A stretch of DNA of 64,000 nt, from assembly GCF_040215725.1 (NCBI RefSeq), contig NZ_CP157968.1, forward strand, positions 1,116,001 to 1,180,000, in the 5' to 3' direction. The translations under genes and the position numbers were made by a program. The notes beneath the pieces are model-generated. The model had not been told where the DNA came from, ran no database searches, and saw nothing but the letters and a program-made list of their open reading frames with translations. This document shows, piece after piece, positions 1 through 8,038 of this stretch (within the stretch, counting starts at the first letter, position 1; the number at the start of each line of letters is the position of its first letter). The stretch is from Rhizobium sp. ZPR4. GTDB taxonomy: Bacteria; Pseudomonadota; Alphaproteobacteria; Rhizobiales; Rhizobiaceae.

Positions 1-137
1 GCCAGATAGTTTGATCGGAAAGGTAACCGACACGTTCAAGAGCGTCCGTCCTCAGGGCCAATCTCCCACAGCTTGCTTGCGTTCGGGCCGGTCGTCAGAT
101 CGACATGATCGAGGATGTCGTAATCTGGCCCGGGCAT
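1..137 (-). CDS. Start of an unidentified gene, partial at left edge, with apparent frame change
   Basis: An ATG at 135-137 (minus strand) is preceded by a strong GGAGAAGG-type ribosome site and opens a 33-codon frame that looks like real protein (it begins MPGPDYDILDHVDL) but stops with TGA at 36-38. Immediately downstream, a different frame reads ALERVGYLSDQTIW up to the window edge and also looks coding. Either one gene carries a frameshift near position 40, or a short leader frame overlaps the next gene, which would then need a TTG start near 59. It lies 42 bp downstream of the FAD oxidoreductase on the same strand, so it is probably the next gene of that operon. I do not recognise the family. 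Confidence 0.35.
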
Positions 138-178
138 TGAACCTTGCCTTCTCCGGATACCGAGGATGTTGGCAGCGG

Positions 179-1501
179 TCAGGCATGCGGCGGCAGGGGA
201 GCGCCGGCCAGTTTGGTCTTGATCCAATCTGAAATACGATAATAGCGTAGCGTAAGTTTGGGACCGTAATTCATATAGAAGGGGGCCGCCGAAAGCGGCT
301 CCAGCTTCAGCGACAGATCCTTTTCCGGCACGCCGCTGGCCCATTCCGACAGGATGCCGCCGAGGATGCTGCCCGTCGGCACGCCGCGGCCGGACAGGCC
401 GGTCAGCGCCACGACGCCTGGTGCGAGGTCGTAGAGGCGTGGAATGGTGCGGTACTGCATGTCCAGCTCGCCAAACCAGAAATATTCCCAGCGGATCTCC
501 TGTTTGATCTGCGGATGCAGCCATTTGAGCCGGTCGCTCATGACCTGTCGCGTATAATCCATGTCGCGGCCGCGCCGTCCCATTGGGAACATGGAGGCGA
601 CGATCCGGCCTTCGGCATTGTATTTGTAGACATAGATATCGCCACGCCCATCATGGATGGTGGTGTTGCGCGGCAGCACCGACAGCCGCTCGTCGTCGGA
701 AAGCGGCTGGGTAGCGGCGACGAAGACCCTCTGGATCTTGAAGGTCTGATCCAGCTTCGGCCAGCCGCCGACGGTATAGGCGCCCGTCGCGAAGATCACC
801 TTGTCGGCAATGACCTTCCCTTTCGGCGTGCTGACCGCCCAGCCGCCCGCCTCGCGCTCGCATCCCGTCACCGGTGAGCTGGTGTGAATGACGCCGCCTT
901 CCTGCAGGACCGCGCGTGCGAGACCGCGGGAATAGCCGAGGGGATTGAGATGCCCCGCCTCCTCATGCAGCCAGCCGCCGTGGAAGCGCGGGCTGCCCGT
1001 GATCGCGGCAACCTCGTCCTTGCCGATGGCCCGGGTTTTGGCGCCGACGGCATTGTAGGTACGAACCTTTTCCTCGATTGTCTTCATCAGACCGGGGTAG
1101 AGCGCTCCCATGACATAGCCGTTCTGCTGCCATTCGCATTGGATCTGGTACTGTCGGATCATGCTGGAGACCTGGTCGTTGGCACGCGTCTGTCGAGCAA
1201 TCAATCGTTCAGCCCAAGGCTCACCCAGCATGGAGCGCAGTTCCGGCAGGCTGTAATGGGTGAAGGTCGGAGTGCAGTGCCCGGCGTTGCGGCCGGAACC
1301 GCCGAAGCCGACTTCTTCCTTTTCGAGAAGCACGACGCTTACGCCGCTCTTTGCAAGCTCAAGAGCGGTGGTCAGCCCCGTATAGCCACCGCCAACAATG
1401 CAGACATCTGCCTTGATCGTGCCCAGCAGCTCCACGGTCTCGGGAGCGGGTGCCGCGGTGGCGTACCACAGGGTTGTTTTGAACGGCGAGAATTTCGTCA
1501 T
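179..1501 (-). CDS. FAD-dependent amine/amino-acid oxidoreductase (DAO family, PuuB/OrdL-like)
   Basis: Predicted cytoplasmic flavoprotein of 440 residues in the D-amino-acid oxidase superfamily, which oxidises C-N bonds of amines or amino acids. The dinucleotide-binding motif VGGGYTGLTTALELA lies at about residues 36-50. It is followed by a GRNAGHCTP segment typical of the gamma-glutamylputrescine-oxidase (PuuB/OrdL) branch. A C-terminal GLSGRGVPTGSILGG segment fits the second FAD-contact region. The length is normal for the family. It starts 9 bp after the upstream permease gene, so it is the distal part of the peptide-transporter operon. A second DAO-family enzyme lies in the same operon (5211-6542), suggesting that the imported compound is an amine, N-alkyl amino acid or opine-like molecule. 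The substrate is not deducible. Confidence 0.85.
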   Translation of the reverse strand: MTKFSPFKTTLWYATAAPAPETVELLGTIKADVCIVGGGYTGLTTALELAKSGVSVVLLEKEEVGFGGSGRNAGHCTPTFTHYSLPELRSMLGEPWAERLIARQTRANDQVSSMIRQYQIQCEWQQNGYVMGALYPGLMKTIEEKVRTYNAVGAKTRAIGKDEVAAITGSPRFHGGWLHEEAGHLNPLGYSRGLARAVLQEGGVIHTSSPVTGCEREAGGWAVSTPKGKVIADKVIFATGAYTVGGWPKLDQTFKIQRVFVAATQPLSDDERLSVLPRNTTIHDGRGDIYVYKYNAEGRIVASMFPMGRRGRDMDYTRQVMSDRLKWLHPQIKQEIRWEYFWFGELDMQYRTIPRLYDLAPGVVALTGLSGRGVPTGSILGGILSEWASGVPEKDLSLKLEPLSAAPFYMNYGPKLTLRYYRISDWIKTKLAGAPLPPHA

Positions 1502-1510
1502 CCCACATCC

Positions 1511-2410
1511 TCAGTGCAGATCGCTTCGGGCATCGAGCGCATCGCGCAGGCCGTCGCCGATGAAGTTGAAGCTGGTGACGGCGAGCGTGATGGCGACGCC
1601 GGGGACAATGGCGAGCCACGGTGCGCTAGCGAGATATTGCTGCGCGCCGTTCAGCATATTGCCCCAGCTCGGGAGGGGAGGTTGGATGCCGTAGCCGAGG
1701 AAGCTGACATAGGCTTCAAGCAGGATGGCGCGGGCGACCGTCAGCGTGGCGGCGACGATGATCGGGCCGACGGCGTTTGGCAGCAGTTCGCGAAACATGA
1801 TCCATCTGTTGGAGAGGCCGAGCATGCGCGCGGCGAGCACGAAATCGCGTTCGCGCAGCGATCGCACCTCCGCCTCGACGATGCGAGCGGTCTCCATCCA
1901 GCTTGTCACCGCTATTATGACGGTGATCATGAAGGGGCTCGGCTTGATGAAGGCGGCCAGCGTCAATAGCAGGAATATGCTGGGAAAGGACAGAAAGGCG
2001 TCGACGAAGCGCATCAGCAATATCCCGATACGCCCGCCGTAATAGCCGGCCACGATGCCGATCACCGTGCCGATCAAGGTGCTGAGCACCATCGCGAAGA
2101 AACCGACGAGCAGTGAAATCCGGCCCGCCATGAACAGGCGCACGGCAACGTCGCGTCCGAGCGGGTCGGTGCCGAAAATATGGTAGCCGGCCGTAAAGGG
2201 CGGCGCGAACCGGGCACGCAGGTCGATATAGAGCTCGTCATAGGGAAGCAGCGACGGCCCCAGCAGGCAGGCAAGGACAATGAGCGTGATCATGGCCACG
2301 CCGAGGAGTGCGAGCCTGTGGCGGACGAAACGGCGCAAGGTACGGTTTTGCCACCAGCGCGAATGCGAGAACAGTGATTGCGAAAGGGTTGCGGGGGAGG
2401 AGGAAGACAT
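1511..2410 (-). CDS. Peptide-type ABC transporter permease, DppC/OppC family
   Basis: Inner-membrane permease of 299 residues, the C-type partner of the permease encoded just upstream. It has an N-terminal hydrophobic segment (HRLALLGVAMITLIVLACLL), the OppC-type region with FGTDPLGRDV, several further membrane segments and the EAA-like cytoplasmic loop (EAEVRSLRERDFVLAARMLG). The ATG at 2408-2410 was chosen because AGGAGAAA lies directly in front of it. A longer frame reaching 2482 would overlap the preceding gene and has no ribosome site. The gap from the DppB-like gene is 10 bp, so the two are translated from one message. Confidence 0.9.
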   Translation of the reverse strand: MSSSSPATLSQSLFSHSRWWQNRTLRRFVRHRLALLGVAMITLIVLACLLGPSLLPYDELYIDLRARFAPPFTAGYHIFGTDPLGRDVAVRLFMAGRISLLVGFFAMVLSTLIGTVIGIVAGYYGGRIGILLMRFVDAFLSFPSIFLLLTLAAFIKPSPFMITVIIAVTSWMETARIVEAEVRSLRERDFVLAARMLGLSNRWIMFRELLPNAVGPIIVAATLTVARAILLEAYVSFLGYGIQPPLPSWGNMLNGAQQYLASAPWLAIVPGVAITLAVTSFNFIGDGLRDALDARSDLH

Positions 2411-2420
2411 GGCGTTTCTC

Positions 2421-3371
2421 CTAACCAAGCCGGACGCGCGGATCGACGAAGGCGACGAGCAGATCCGCAAGCAGATTGCCAATCAGCACGAAGATTGCCG
2501 AAAACATCAGGAGGCCCATGACGACCGGGTAGTCGCTGTAGCCGAGGCTATCGAGGAAAAGCCGCCCCATTCCCGGCCAGGTGAAGACGGTCTCCGCCAC
2601 CAGAGCACCGCCGAGAATGGTCGGCAATTGCAGGCCGGCAAGCGTGATCATCGGCAATAGCGCATTGCCGACGACATGGCGCATCAGGACGCGCCGGGGC
2701 GAGAGGCCCTTGGCCTTGGCGGTGCGCACGAAATCCTGGTTGATGACCTCGAGCGTGGCGGTGCGCATGTAGCGGCTCCAGACTGCGATATTGACAAGCG
2801 CAAGCACGAGGCTCGGCATGATCAGATGGATCGCATAGTCACCGAGCGAGCCATTGCCGACCGTATACATGTTACCGGCCGGCAGCCATTTCAGCTTCAG
2901 CGAGAAGATATAGATGGCGACGAGACCGAACCAGAAGGTCGGTATCGATAGCGCCACCATAGCGCCGACGGTGGCGCTATAATCAAAGATGGAATAGCGG
3001 CGGGTTGCCCCCTTGATGCCGATCCAGGTACCGACCGCGATCGAGATCACCATCGATGTGCCCATCAGCAGCAGCGTGGCGAAGAGATGGCCGAAAATGA
3101 TCGACAGCACCGGCTGGTTGTCACGGTACGAGCGACCCCAGTCGCCCATCAGCAGATGTCTCAGCCAGTCGAGATACTGGATCGGCAGCGGTCGGTCGAG
3201 GCCCATCTGGGCTGCGATCCTGTCGAGCGCTTCCTTGGTCATGCCTGGCGTCAGCGTATATTGCGACAGCGGACCGCCGGGAGCGAGGGTAAGGACGGCG
3301 AAGCCGATCATCGATACGAGGAGCAGCAACACCAGGCTCTGCCACAGGCGGCTCAGGAGATAGCGCAACAT
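2421..3371 (-). CDS. Peptide-type ABC transporter permease, DppB/OppB family
   Basis: Inner-membrane permease of 316 residues. The N-terminus MLRYLLSRLWQSLVLLLLVS is the typical first helix of the DppB family. It is followed by the periplasmic GGPLSQY region, the LDRPLPIQYLDWL stretch, and the EAA loop in the segment ending ALVAETVFTWPGMGRLFL. It pairs with the DppC-like permease (1511-2410) and presumably with the fused ATPase encoded at 8039-9685. It lies between the binding-protein gene and the second permease gene. The 78-bp gap from the binding-protein gene contains a perfect hairpin at 3412-3435. Confidence 0.9.
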   Translation of the reverse strand: MLRYLLSRLWQSLVLLLLVSMIGFAVLTLAPGGPLSQYTLTPGMTKEALDRIAAQMGLDRPLPIQYLDWLRHLLMGDWGRSYRDNQPVLSIIFGHLFATLLLMGTSMVISIAVGTWIGIKGATRRYSIFDYSATVGAMVALSIPTFWFGLVAIYIFSLKLKWLPAGNMYTVGNGSLGDYAIHLIMPSLVLALVNIAVWSRYMRTATLEVINQDFVRTAKAKGLSPRRVLMRHVVGNALLPMITLAGLQLPTILGGALVAETVFTWPGMGRLFLDSLGYSDYPVVMGLLMFSAIFVLIGNLLADLLVAFVDPRVRLG

Positions 3372-3411
3372 AGCATTCGTCTCCGATGGTTGCGGAATGG
3401 GAAGTGGCCAA

Positions 3412-3435
3412 CCCTTCGGCGCCTTGGCCGAAGGG
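3412..3435 (-). terminator. Intercistronic hairpin after the binding-protein gene
   Basis: A perfect 9-bp inverted repeat (CCCTTCGGC / GCCGAAGGG) with a 6-base loop lies between the stop of the binding-protein gene and the start of the dppB-like gene. There is no T-run. It is therefore more likely an mRNA-stabilising or partial attenuation structure that keeps binding-protein levels above permease levels. Similar hairpins sit at 44253-44274 and 59256-59279. Confidence 0.6.
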
Positions 3436-3449
3436 CTGGAACAAGCAGC

Positions 3450-5123
3450 CTATGCCTTGGCCCAATACCAGGTGCCCACATTCCAGCTATCGATGCGCAC
3501 GTTGATGTTGGGAGTGACGTTTTCGACCCCCACCTTATGGCCGCGCACGGTCGCATACTGGAAAAGCGGCAGGAACGGCAGATCGTGGCGCATGATCTCC
3601 TGGATTTTCTGGTAGACCTTCTTGCGTTCCTCCGGCACGAAGATCTGGCCACCTTCCGTCAGGAGCTTGTCGACCTCCGGATTGGCGTATTGCCAGGTGT
3701 TCTGGCCCGCGCCGCCCGTGGCGCTGATCGCGCTCGAGCGGAAGTAATCCGAGGTGTCGGGATCCGAGCCCGTCAGGAAGTTGATGCCGACGATGACGGA
3801 ATCAAACTTCGACATCATCCAGTAGTCGCCCCACATGACCGCCGGCGGCAGGTTGGAGATGGTGAGTTCCACGCCGATATCCTTGAAGGTCTGCTGCATG
3901 AACTGCTGCACCTGCTCGCGGATATGATTGCCTGCGGTGGTCGAGTTGGTGAAGGAAAGCCTGACACCATCCTTGACGCGAATGCCATCGGCGCCGGGCT
4001 TCCAGCCGGCGTCGTCCAGGAGCTTCTTGGCCTTGTCGGTGCTGAATTCCTGCTTCGGCAGGTCCGGATTGTAATAGAAGGACTGCTGCGGCATGTAGCT
4101 TTCGGTCGGCGCCGGCAGGCCGTAATAGAGTGCGTCGATGATCGTTTGCTTGTCGATCGCGTAGTAGAGCGCCTCGCGCACCGCAGGATCCTTGAACTGC
4201 GGCCGCTCCATGTTGAAACCGACGGATTCGACGGTTGCGGCCGGAACGACGGCGACGACCTTGCCATCCAGTCCCTTGGCTTCGTCATAGTGATCCGGGG
4301 TGATCCATTGCAGGCCAGCGACGTCGATGTCGCCGGTCTTGAACTGGGTATATAGAACCGTCAGGTCGGGGATATATTTGTAGACCAGGGTTTCGAGATA
4401 GGGGCCTTCGCCGAAGTAGTCGGTATTGGCCGCGAGCGTGATGTGGTCGCCGGCGATGCGCTCGACCCATTTGAACGGGCCGGTGCCGATGGGTGCATTG
4501 TTGAAGGGTGCGTTGTTCTTGTCCTTCTCCGCGCCGAGGATATGCTTTGGCACGATGAAGGTGGCGGCAAGGATCGACGGGTAGGGCGCAAACGCCTTCT
4601 CCATCCGCCAGGAGATTTCGGTCGGCGAGACAACGGTCAGGTCGCGTACGAACTCGTGGCCCGTCTTGCGCCAGCTGCGGAAGTTCGGGTCAACCATCAG
4701 CTCCAGGGTAAACTTGACGTCCTCGGCGGTGAACGGCGTGCCGTCATGCCACTTTACGCCGTCGCGCAGCTTGATCTTCCAGTTAAGGCCATCGGCCGAG
4801 ATGCCGCCGTTTTCGACGGTTGGGACTTCGGTTGCAAGCGCGGGAGCAAATTTGCCGTCAGGAGTGACGGTAAAGAGCGGATCGAAGACGCTGAAATGGA
4901 TGCCTTCATCAACTTCGATATGTATCAGGTGCGGATTGAAGACGGTCGGTTCCTGTGAAAAGCCGATGACGAGCTGGCCGGTCGGCTTGGCAGGCGGTGC
5001 CGCGAAAGCTTCGCTGCGACCGAGAATATTGGGCATGATCAGCCCGGAGGCACCGAGCGCCATCATGGTCAATGCCTGGCGTCGTGTTGGTTTCAGGAGG
5101 ATGGTGTCATTTGCATCGGACAT
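3450..5123 (-). CDS. Peptide-type ABC transporter periplasmic binding protein (SBP family 5), Tat signal
   Basis: Periplasmic solute receptor of 557 residues. The N-terminus has a twin-arginine export signal (TRRQALTMMALGASGLIMP) followed by an Ala-rich cleavage region (SEAFAAPP). The family-5 fold is shown by KLRDGVKWHDGTPFTAEDVKFT at about residues 140-160 (a DppA/OppA hallmark), GPFKWVE and the YYAIDKQTIIDALYYG region. Length is usual for the family. An 87-bp gap separates it from the upstream oxidase gene. The ligand could be a peptide, opine or other amine compound, given the two DAO-type oxidases in the operon. Confidence 0.9.
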   Translation of the reverse strand: MSDANDTILLKPTRRQALTMMALGASGLIMPNILGRSEAFAAPPAKPTGQLVIGFSQEPTVFNPHLIHIEVDEGIHFSVFDPLFTVTPDGKFAPALATEVPTVENGGISADGLNWKIKLRDGVKWHDGTPFTAEDVKFTLELMVDPNFRSWRKTGHEFVRDLTVVSPTEISWRMEKAFAPYPSILAATFIVPKHILGAEKDKNNAPFNNAPIGTGPFKWVERIAGDHITLAANTDYFGEGPYLETLVYKYIPDLTVLYTQFKTGDIDVAGLQWITPDHYDEAKGLDGKVVAVVPAATVESVGFNMERPQFKDPAVREALYYAIDKQTIIDALYYGLPAPTESYMPQQSFYYNPDLPKQEFSTDKAKKLLDDAGWKPGADGIRVKDGVRLSFTNSTTAGNHIREQVQQFMQQTFKDIGVELTISNLPPAVMWGDYWMMSKFDSVIVGINFLTGSDPDTSDYFRSSAISATGGAGQNTWQYANPEVDKLLTEGGQIFVPEERKKVYQKIQEIMRHDLPFLPLFQYATVRGHKVGVENVTPNINVRIDSWNVGTWYWAKA

Positions 5124-5210
5124 GATCGTTCCCCTTTTTGTTGGTAGGATTTCGGCTGTTCTTCTCTTTCGTTTCTCTCGTTGTTGTACTGTCTTCTTGG
5201 TTCGGACAGG

Positions 5211-6542
5211 TCAGAAACCACTGATGAGTTCGATCTTCGAACCGTCGTGGAAGCGGGAAAAACGGAAATTCTTGCGGTCGACCACCGGTGGCTTGCCGGT
5301 GACGACGTCGGCCATCAGCCGTCCGGCCGCCGGCCCTATGCCGAAGCCGTGGCCGGAAAAACCGGTGGCGATATGGAAGCCGGGAATGCTGTCGATCGCA
5401 TCGATCACCGGCACGGCATCCGGCGTCACGTCGATATAGCCTGCCCAGCACTGGGCGATCTCGGCCTTCTCGAAAACCGGAAAGGCTTTCTTGAGATTGG
5501 CGAGCGCCGCGTTCGAAAGCTTGGTGGAGGGTTTGGGATCGAGGACGCGGCAATATTCGAAGGGACTTGCCTCGTCCATTGCCCAGCGATTGGGAATGCG
5601 GGCTTCGTCGAAGAACCGGCCGGAGACGCGGAAGTTCAGCGAGCGCCACTCCTTTTTCAGCGCCGGCAGGAACTTGCCGGCGTAGCGGAAGGAACTCGGC
5701 ACGATGTCCACGATGTTTTCGTGGCCAGAAGCGATCGTGTAGCCGCCATCCTGGCGCTTGCGCAGGGCAAAGCCGCTCGCCCAGATGGCTTGCTCCGGGC
5801 CACCTTCCAGAGGCTTGGTGCGCAACACGGAATTCATCACCTTCAACTGCGGCAGATCGAGCCCGAACATGCCGGCAAACAGGCTGGACCAGGCGCCGCC
5901 GGCAAGTACGACGGCCTTGCAGGCGATCGGGCCTCGCTCGGTGATCACGCCGGAAATGCGGCCGCCGGCCGTCTCGATGCCACGCACGGCGCATTCGGTC
6001 AGAATGGAAGCTCCCTTGTCGCGGGCGGCCTCGGCAATGGCGGGGGCGGCTCGCTGCGGCTCGGCGCGACCGTCGGCGGCGGTAAAGAGCGCACCCTTGA
6101 GGTCCATCTGCGCACCGGGAAAGAGGGTCTTGAATTCGGCACCGCTGATCATGCGGCTTTCCAGCTGGTAGCCTTCCAGATTGCGGTTCCAGCGCTCGTG
6201 ATCGGCATATTGCTTGTCGTCAGCGCAGGTGAAGATGATGCCGGCGCGCTTGTAGCCGGTGTCGCGGCCGGTACGCTTGTCGAGCGTGCTCCAAATGCGC
6301 AGGGCCTCGGCCATGAGGGGCACTTCGCGCGGATCGCGCCTGGAAATGCGCACCCAGCCCCAGTTGCGGCTCGATTGTTCCTGGCCGATGCCACCCTTCT
6401 CGCAAAGCGCGACCCGCAGACCGCGTTCGGCCAGTTCCAGCGTCGTCGAGGTGCCGATGATGCCACCGCCGATGACGACGACGTCGACTTCCTTGGGCAG
6501 TTCCGCATCCCCGTGAACAGGGACCACATAGGGGCCGGGCAT
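5211..6542 (-). CDS. FAD-dependent oxidoreductase (DAO family, sarcosine-oxidase-beta/DadA-like)
   Basis: Flavoprotein of 443 residues. The FAD-binding motif VVVIGGGIIGTSTTLELAERG lies near residues 20-40. It is followed by the segment GQEQSSRNWGWVRISRRDP, which matches the SSRN-GG-VR region of sarcosine oxidase beta and D-amino-acid dehydrogenases. The C-terminal GFSGHGFGIGPAAGRLMADVVTG is the conserved second FAD-binding region. The ATG at 6540-6542 is preferred because it follows GAGGAG and does not overlap the SDR gene. A start at 6569 would overlap it by 25 bp. It likely oxidises an N-substituted or D-amino acid delivered by the co-encoded transporter. Confidence 0.88.
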   Translation of the reverse strand: MPGPYVVPVHGDAELPKEVDVVVIGGGIIGTSTTLELAERGLRVALCEKGGIGQEQSSRNWGWVRISRRDPREVPLMAEALRIWSTLDKRTGRDTGYKRAGIIFTCADDKQYADHERWNRNLEGYQLESRMISGAEFKTLFPGAQMDLKGALFTAADGRAEPQRAAPAIAEAARDKGASILTECAVRGIETAGGRISGVITERGPIACKAVVLAGGAWSSLFAGMFGLDLPQLKVMNSVLRTKPLEGGPEQAIWASGFALRKRQDGGYTIASGHENIVDIVPSSFRYAGKFLPALKKEWRSLNFRVSGRFFDEARIPNRWAMDEASPFEYCRVLDPKPSTKLSNAALANLKKAFPVFEKAEIAQCWAGYIDVTPDAVPVIDAIDSIPGFHIATGFSGHGFGIGPAAGRLMADVVTGKPPVVDRKNFRFSRFHDGSKIELISGF

Positions 6543-6544
6543 GG

Positions 6545-7249
6545 TCAGAAAGACTCCTCTAACTGGCAATTGATGGTGAATTCGGCGACGCTTGCCTCGT
6601 TCGGAAGGTCGATCAGCATGGAAATGATGCGGGCGAGATCGCGTGGATCTGTCATCTCGCTATCGGGCTTGCTCGTAAGGCCGCGCGCCATGTCGGTCGC
6701 GACGAAGCCGGGGCAGATGGCGGTGGCGCGGATGCCAAGATCAAAGCCGGTGTGGCGTATGGCATGGGCCAGCGCGACGGCCGCGAATTTGGAGACGGCA
6801 TAGAGGCCGGAGTTCGCGGATTTCACCCGCTTGCCCGAAAGCGAAGCGACGATGATGACCCGGCCGTGACCGCTTGAAGCAAGGGCACTCCACGCGGATT
6901 TTGCAAGTCTTCGCGGTGCCTTGACGTTCACTTCGAGCAGATCGTCGAGGTCGGCATCATCGGCTTCGATCACGGTCTTCGCGAGGCCAATGCCGGCATT
7001 GGCGACAACAGCGTCGATGCGGCCGAAAGTGCGAAGCGTCTCTTTGGTCCATGATACCGAAGCATCCGCGTCCGTGGCATCATAAGCAAGGACGGCGACG
7101 CGCGCGGGGTCGGCCCAGGCGGGCATGACCGGCTTGCGCATGCCGAGCGAAAGCAGCCAGCCTTTGCCGGCAAGTTCCTCGGCGAGTGCTGCGCCGATCC
7201 CCCGGCTGGCGCCGGATATCATTGCGACCCGTTCCTCACTTATGCTCAT
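6545..7249 (-). CDS. Short-chain dehydrogenase/reductase (SDR)
   Basis: Classical SDR of 234 residues, predicted cytoplasmic and NAD(P)-dependent. It shows the cofactor motif GASRGIG at residues 13-19, NAG in VVANAGIG, a catalytic Ser in IIVASLSG and the catalytic YxxxK as YAVSK. The ICPGFVATDMARGL segment after the active site is typical. The ribosome site is GGGAGAG just before the ATG. It sits 25 bp downstream of the MarR gene and 2 bp upstream of the oxidase gene, so it is in the operon. It may reduce or oxidise a carbonyl released by the neighbouring oxidases. The specific reaction is unknown. Confidence 0.88.
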   Translation of the reverse strand: MSISEERVAMISGASRGIGAALAEELAGKGWLLSLGMRKPVMPAWADPARVAVLAYDATDADASVSWTKETLRTFGRIDAVVANAGIGLAKTVIEADDADLDDLLEVNVKAPRRLAKSAWSALASSGHGRVIIVASLSGKRVKSANSGLYAVSKFAAVALAHAIRHTGFDLGIRATAICPGFVATDMARGLTSKPDSEMTDPRDLARIISMLIDLPNEASVAEFTINCQLEESF

Positions 7250-7274
7250 GCCCGCTCTCCCATGGTTCGCCGGC

Positions 7275-7757
7275 TCACGATTGTGCGACGATGCGCCGGT
7301 AGGTTCTGCGCAGAATGTCTATCAGCAGCCTGTGTTCTTCGTCGGTGATGTCGGAAAAGAATTCGCGTGACTGTTTGGTGACGATGGCACGCACGCGCTT
7401 CGCCAATTCGTGACCCTTGTCCGTGATGTAGAGTTCCTGGGCCCGGCTGTCGTCCGCCGATGTCTCGCGCGTAAGGAGATCATGCGCTTCCATCTGCTCG
7501 ATCAGCCTGCCGGTCGCGGAGCGGTCTTTCAGGATGAGTTGGGCAATGGTGGAGGGCCGGATTCCCGGATTGTCGTCGACCAGGAACAGGGTGGTGATCT
7601 TTCCCGTTCCGCGCGCCACGTCCAAGCCTTCCAGCTTTTCGTCCAGATCACGCGAAACGGCGAGGTTGATACTGCGGATGTAAAAGCTCAGCGTATCCTC
7701 CAGGACATCGATATCGATGTCCTTCACGGAAGTTGGCGGGGCCTTGGTCGGCGGCAT
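7275..7757 (-). CDS. MarR-family transcriptional regulator
   Basis: DNA-binding regulator of 160 residues with a winged-helix domain. The recognition region (STIAQLILKDRSATGRLIEQME) is followed by the wing segment DDSRAQELYITDKGHELAKRV. The DSRAxxLxLTxKG pattern is the MarR hallmark. The ATG at 7757 is preferred over one 42 bp upstream because AAGGG precedes it at the right distance. It is the first gene of the oxidase/transporter operon, 282 bp from the ATPase gene, and probably regulates that operon and itself in response to the imported compound. A partly symmetrical 21-bp sequence lies upstream at 7872-7892. Confidence 0.85.
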   Translation of the reverse strand: MPPTKAPPTSVKDIDIDVLEDTLSFYIRSINLAVSRDLDEKLEGLDVARGTGKITTLFLVDDNPGIRPSTIAQLILKDRSATGRLIEQMEAHDLLTRETSADDSRAQELYITDKGHELAKRVRAIVTKQSREFFSDITDEEHRLLIDILRRTYRRIVAQS

Positions 7758-7871
7758 GGCTCGGAACCCTTGAAAGGCAACAAAACACCGCTCCGCCACC
7801 CTTCATGCGGAGGCAGGTTCATGGTCGTCTGCGGCGGATCGTCGCTGGAACTTTATGCCATGAAAGGACGG

Positions 7872-7892
7872 ATAGTGGATAAATGCAACTAT
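7872..7892. promoter_or_regulatory. Candidate MarR operator (imperfect 21-bp palindrome)
   Basis: The sequence has ATAGT at the left end and ACTAT at the right end, with partial symmetry between (GGAT...ATGC), inside an AT-rich stretch about 115-135 bp upstream of the marR start. MarR sites are usually 16-20 bp AT-rich palindromes. The assignment rests on position and partial symmetry only. Confidence 0.3.
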
Positions 7893-8038
7893 TTTTTCGC
7901 CCGATCAGATAAAAATTAATCAGCATGCAAGGCTGCCTGTTTCTCAGGCATCAATCGCCACTGGGACGTGCACGAATGGTGGTAATTGGGCAGAAGCGGC
8001 CGCATCCGGCGCGGCCCGCGCTTCGTTTGGTGGCCGTT

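Noticed and set aside
5181..6803. 540-codon plus-strand open frame opposite the FAD oxidase
   Set aside because: The minus strand has intact FAD-binding motifs; the plus frame has none.
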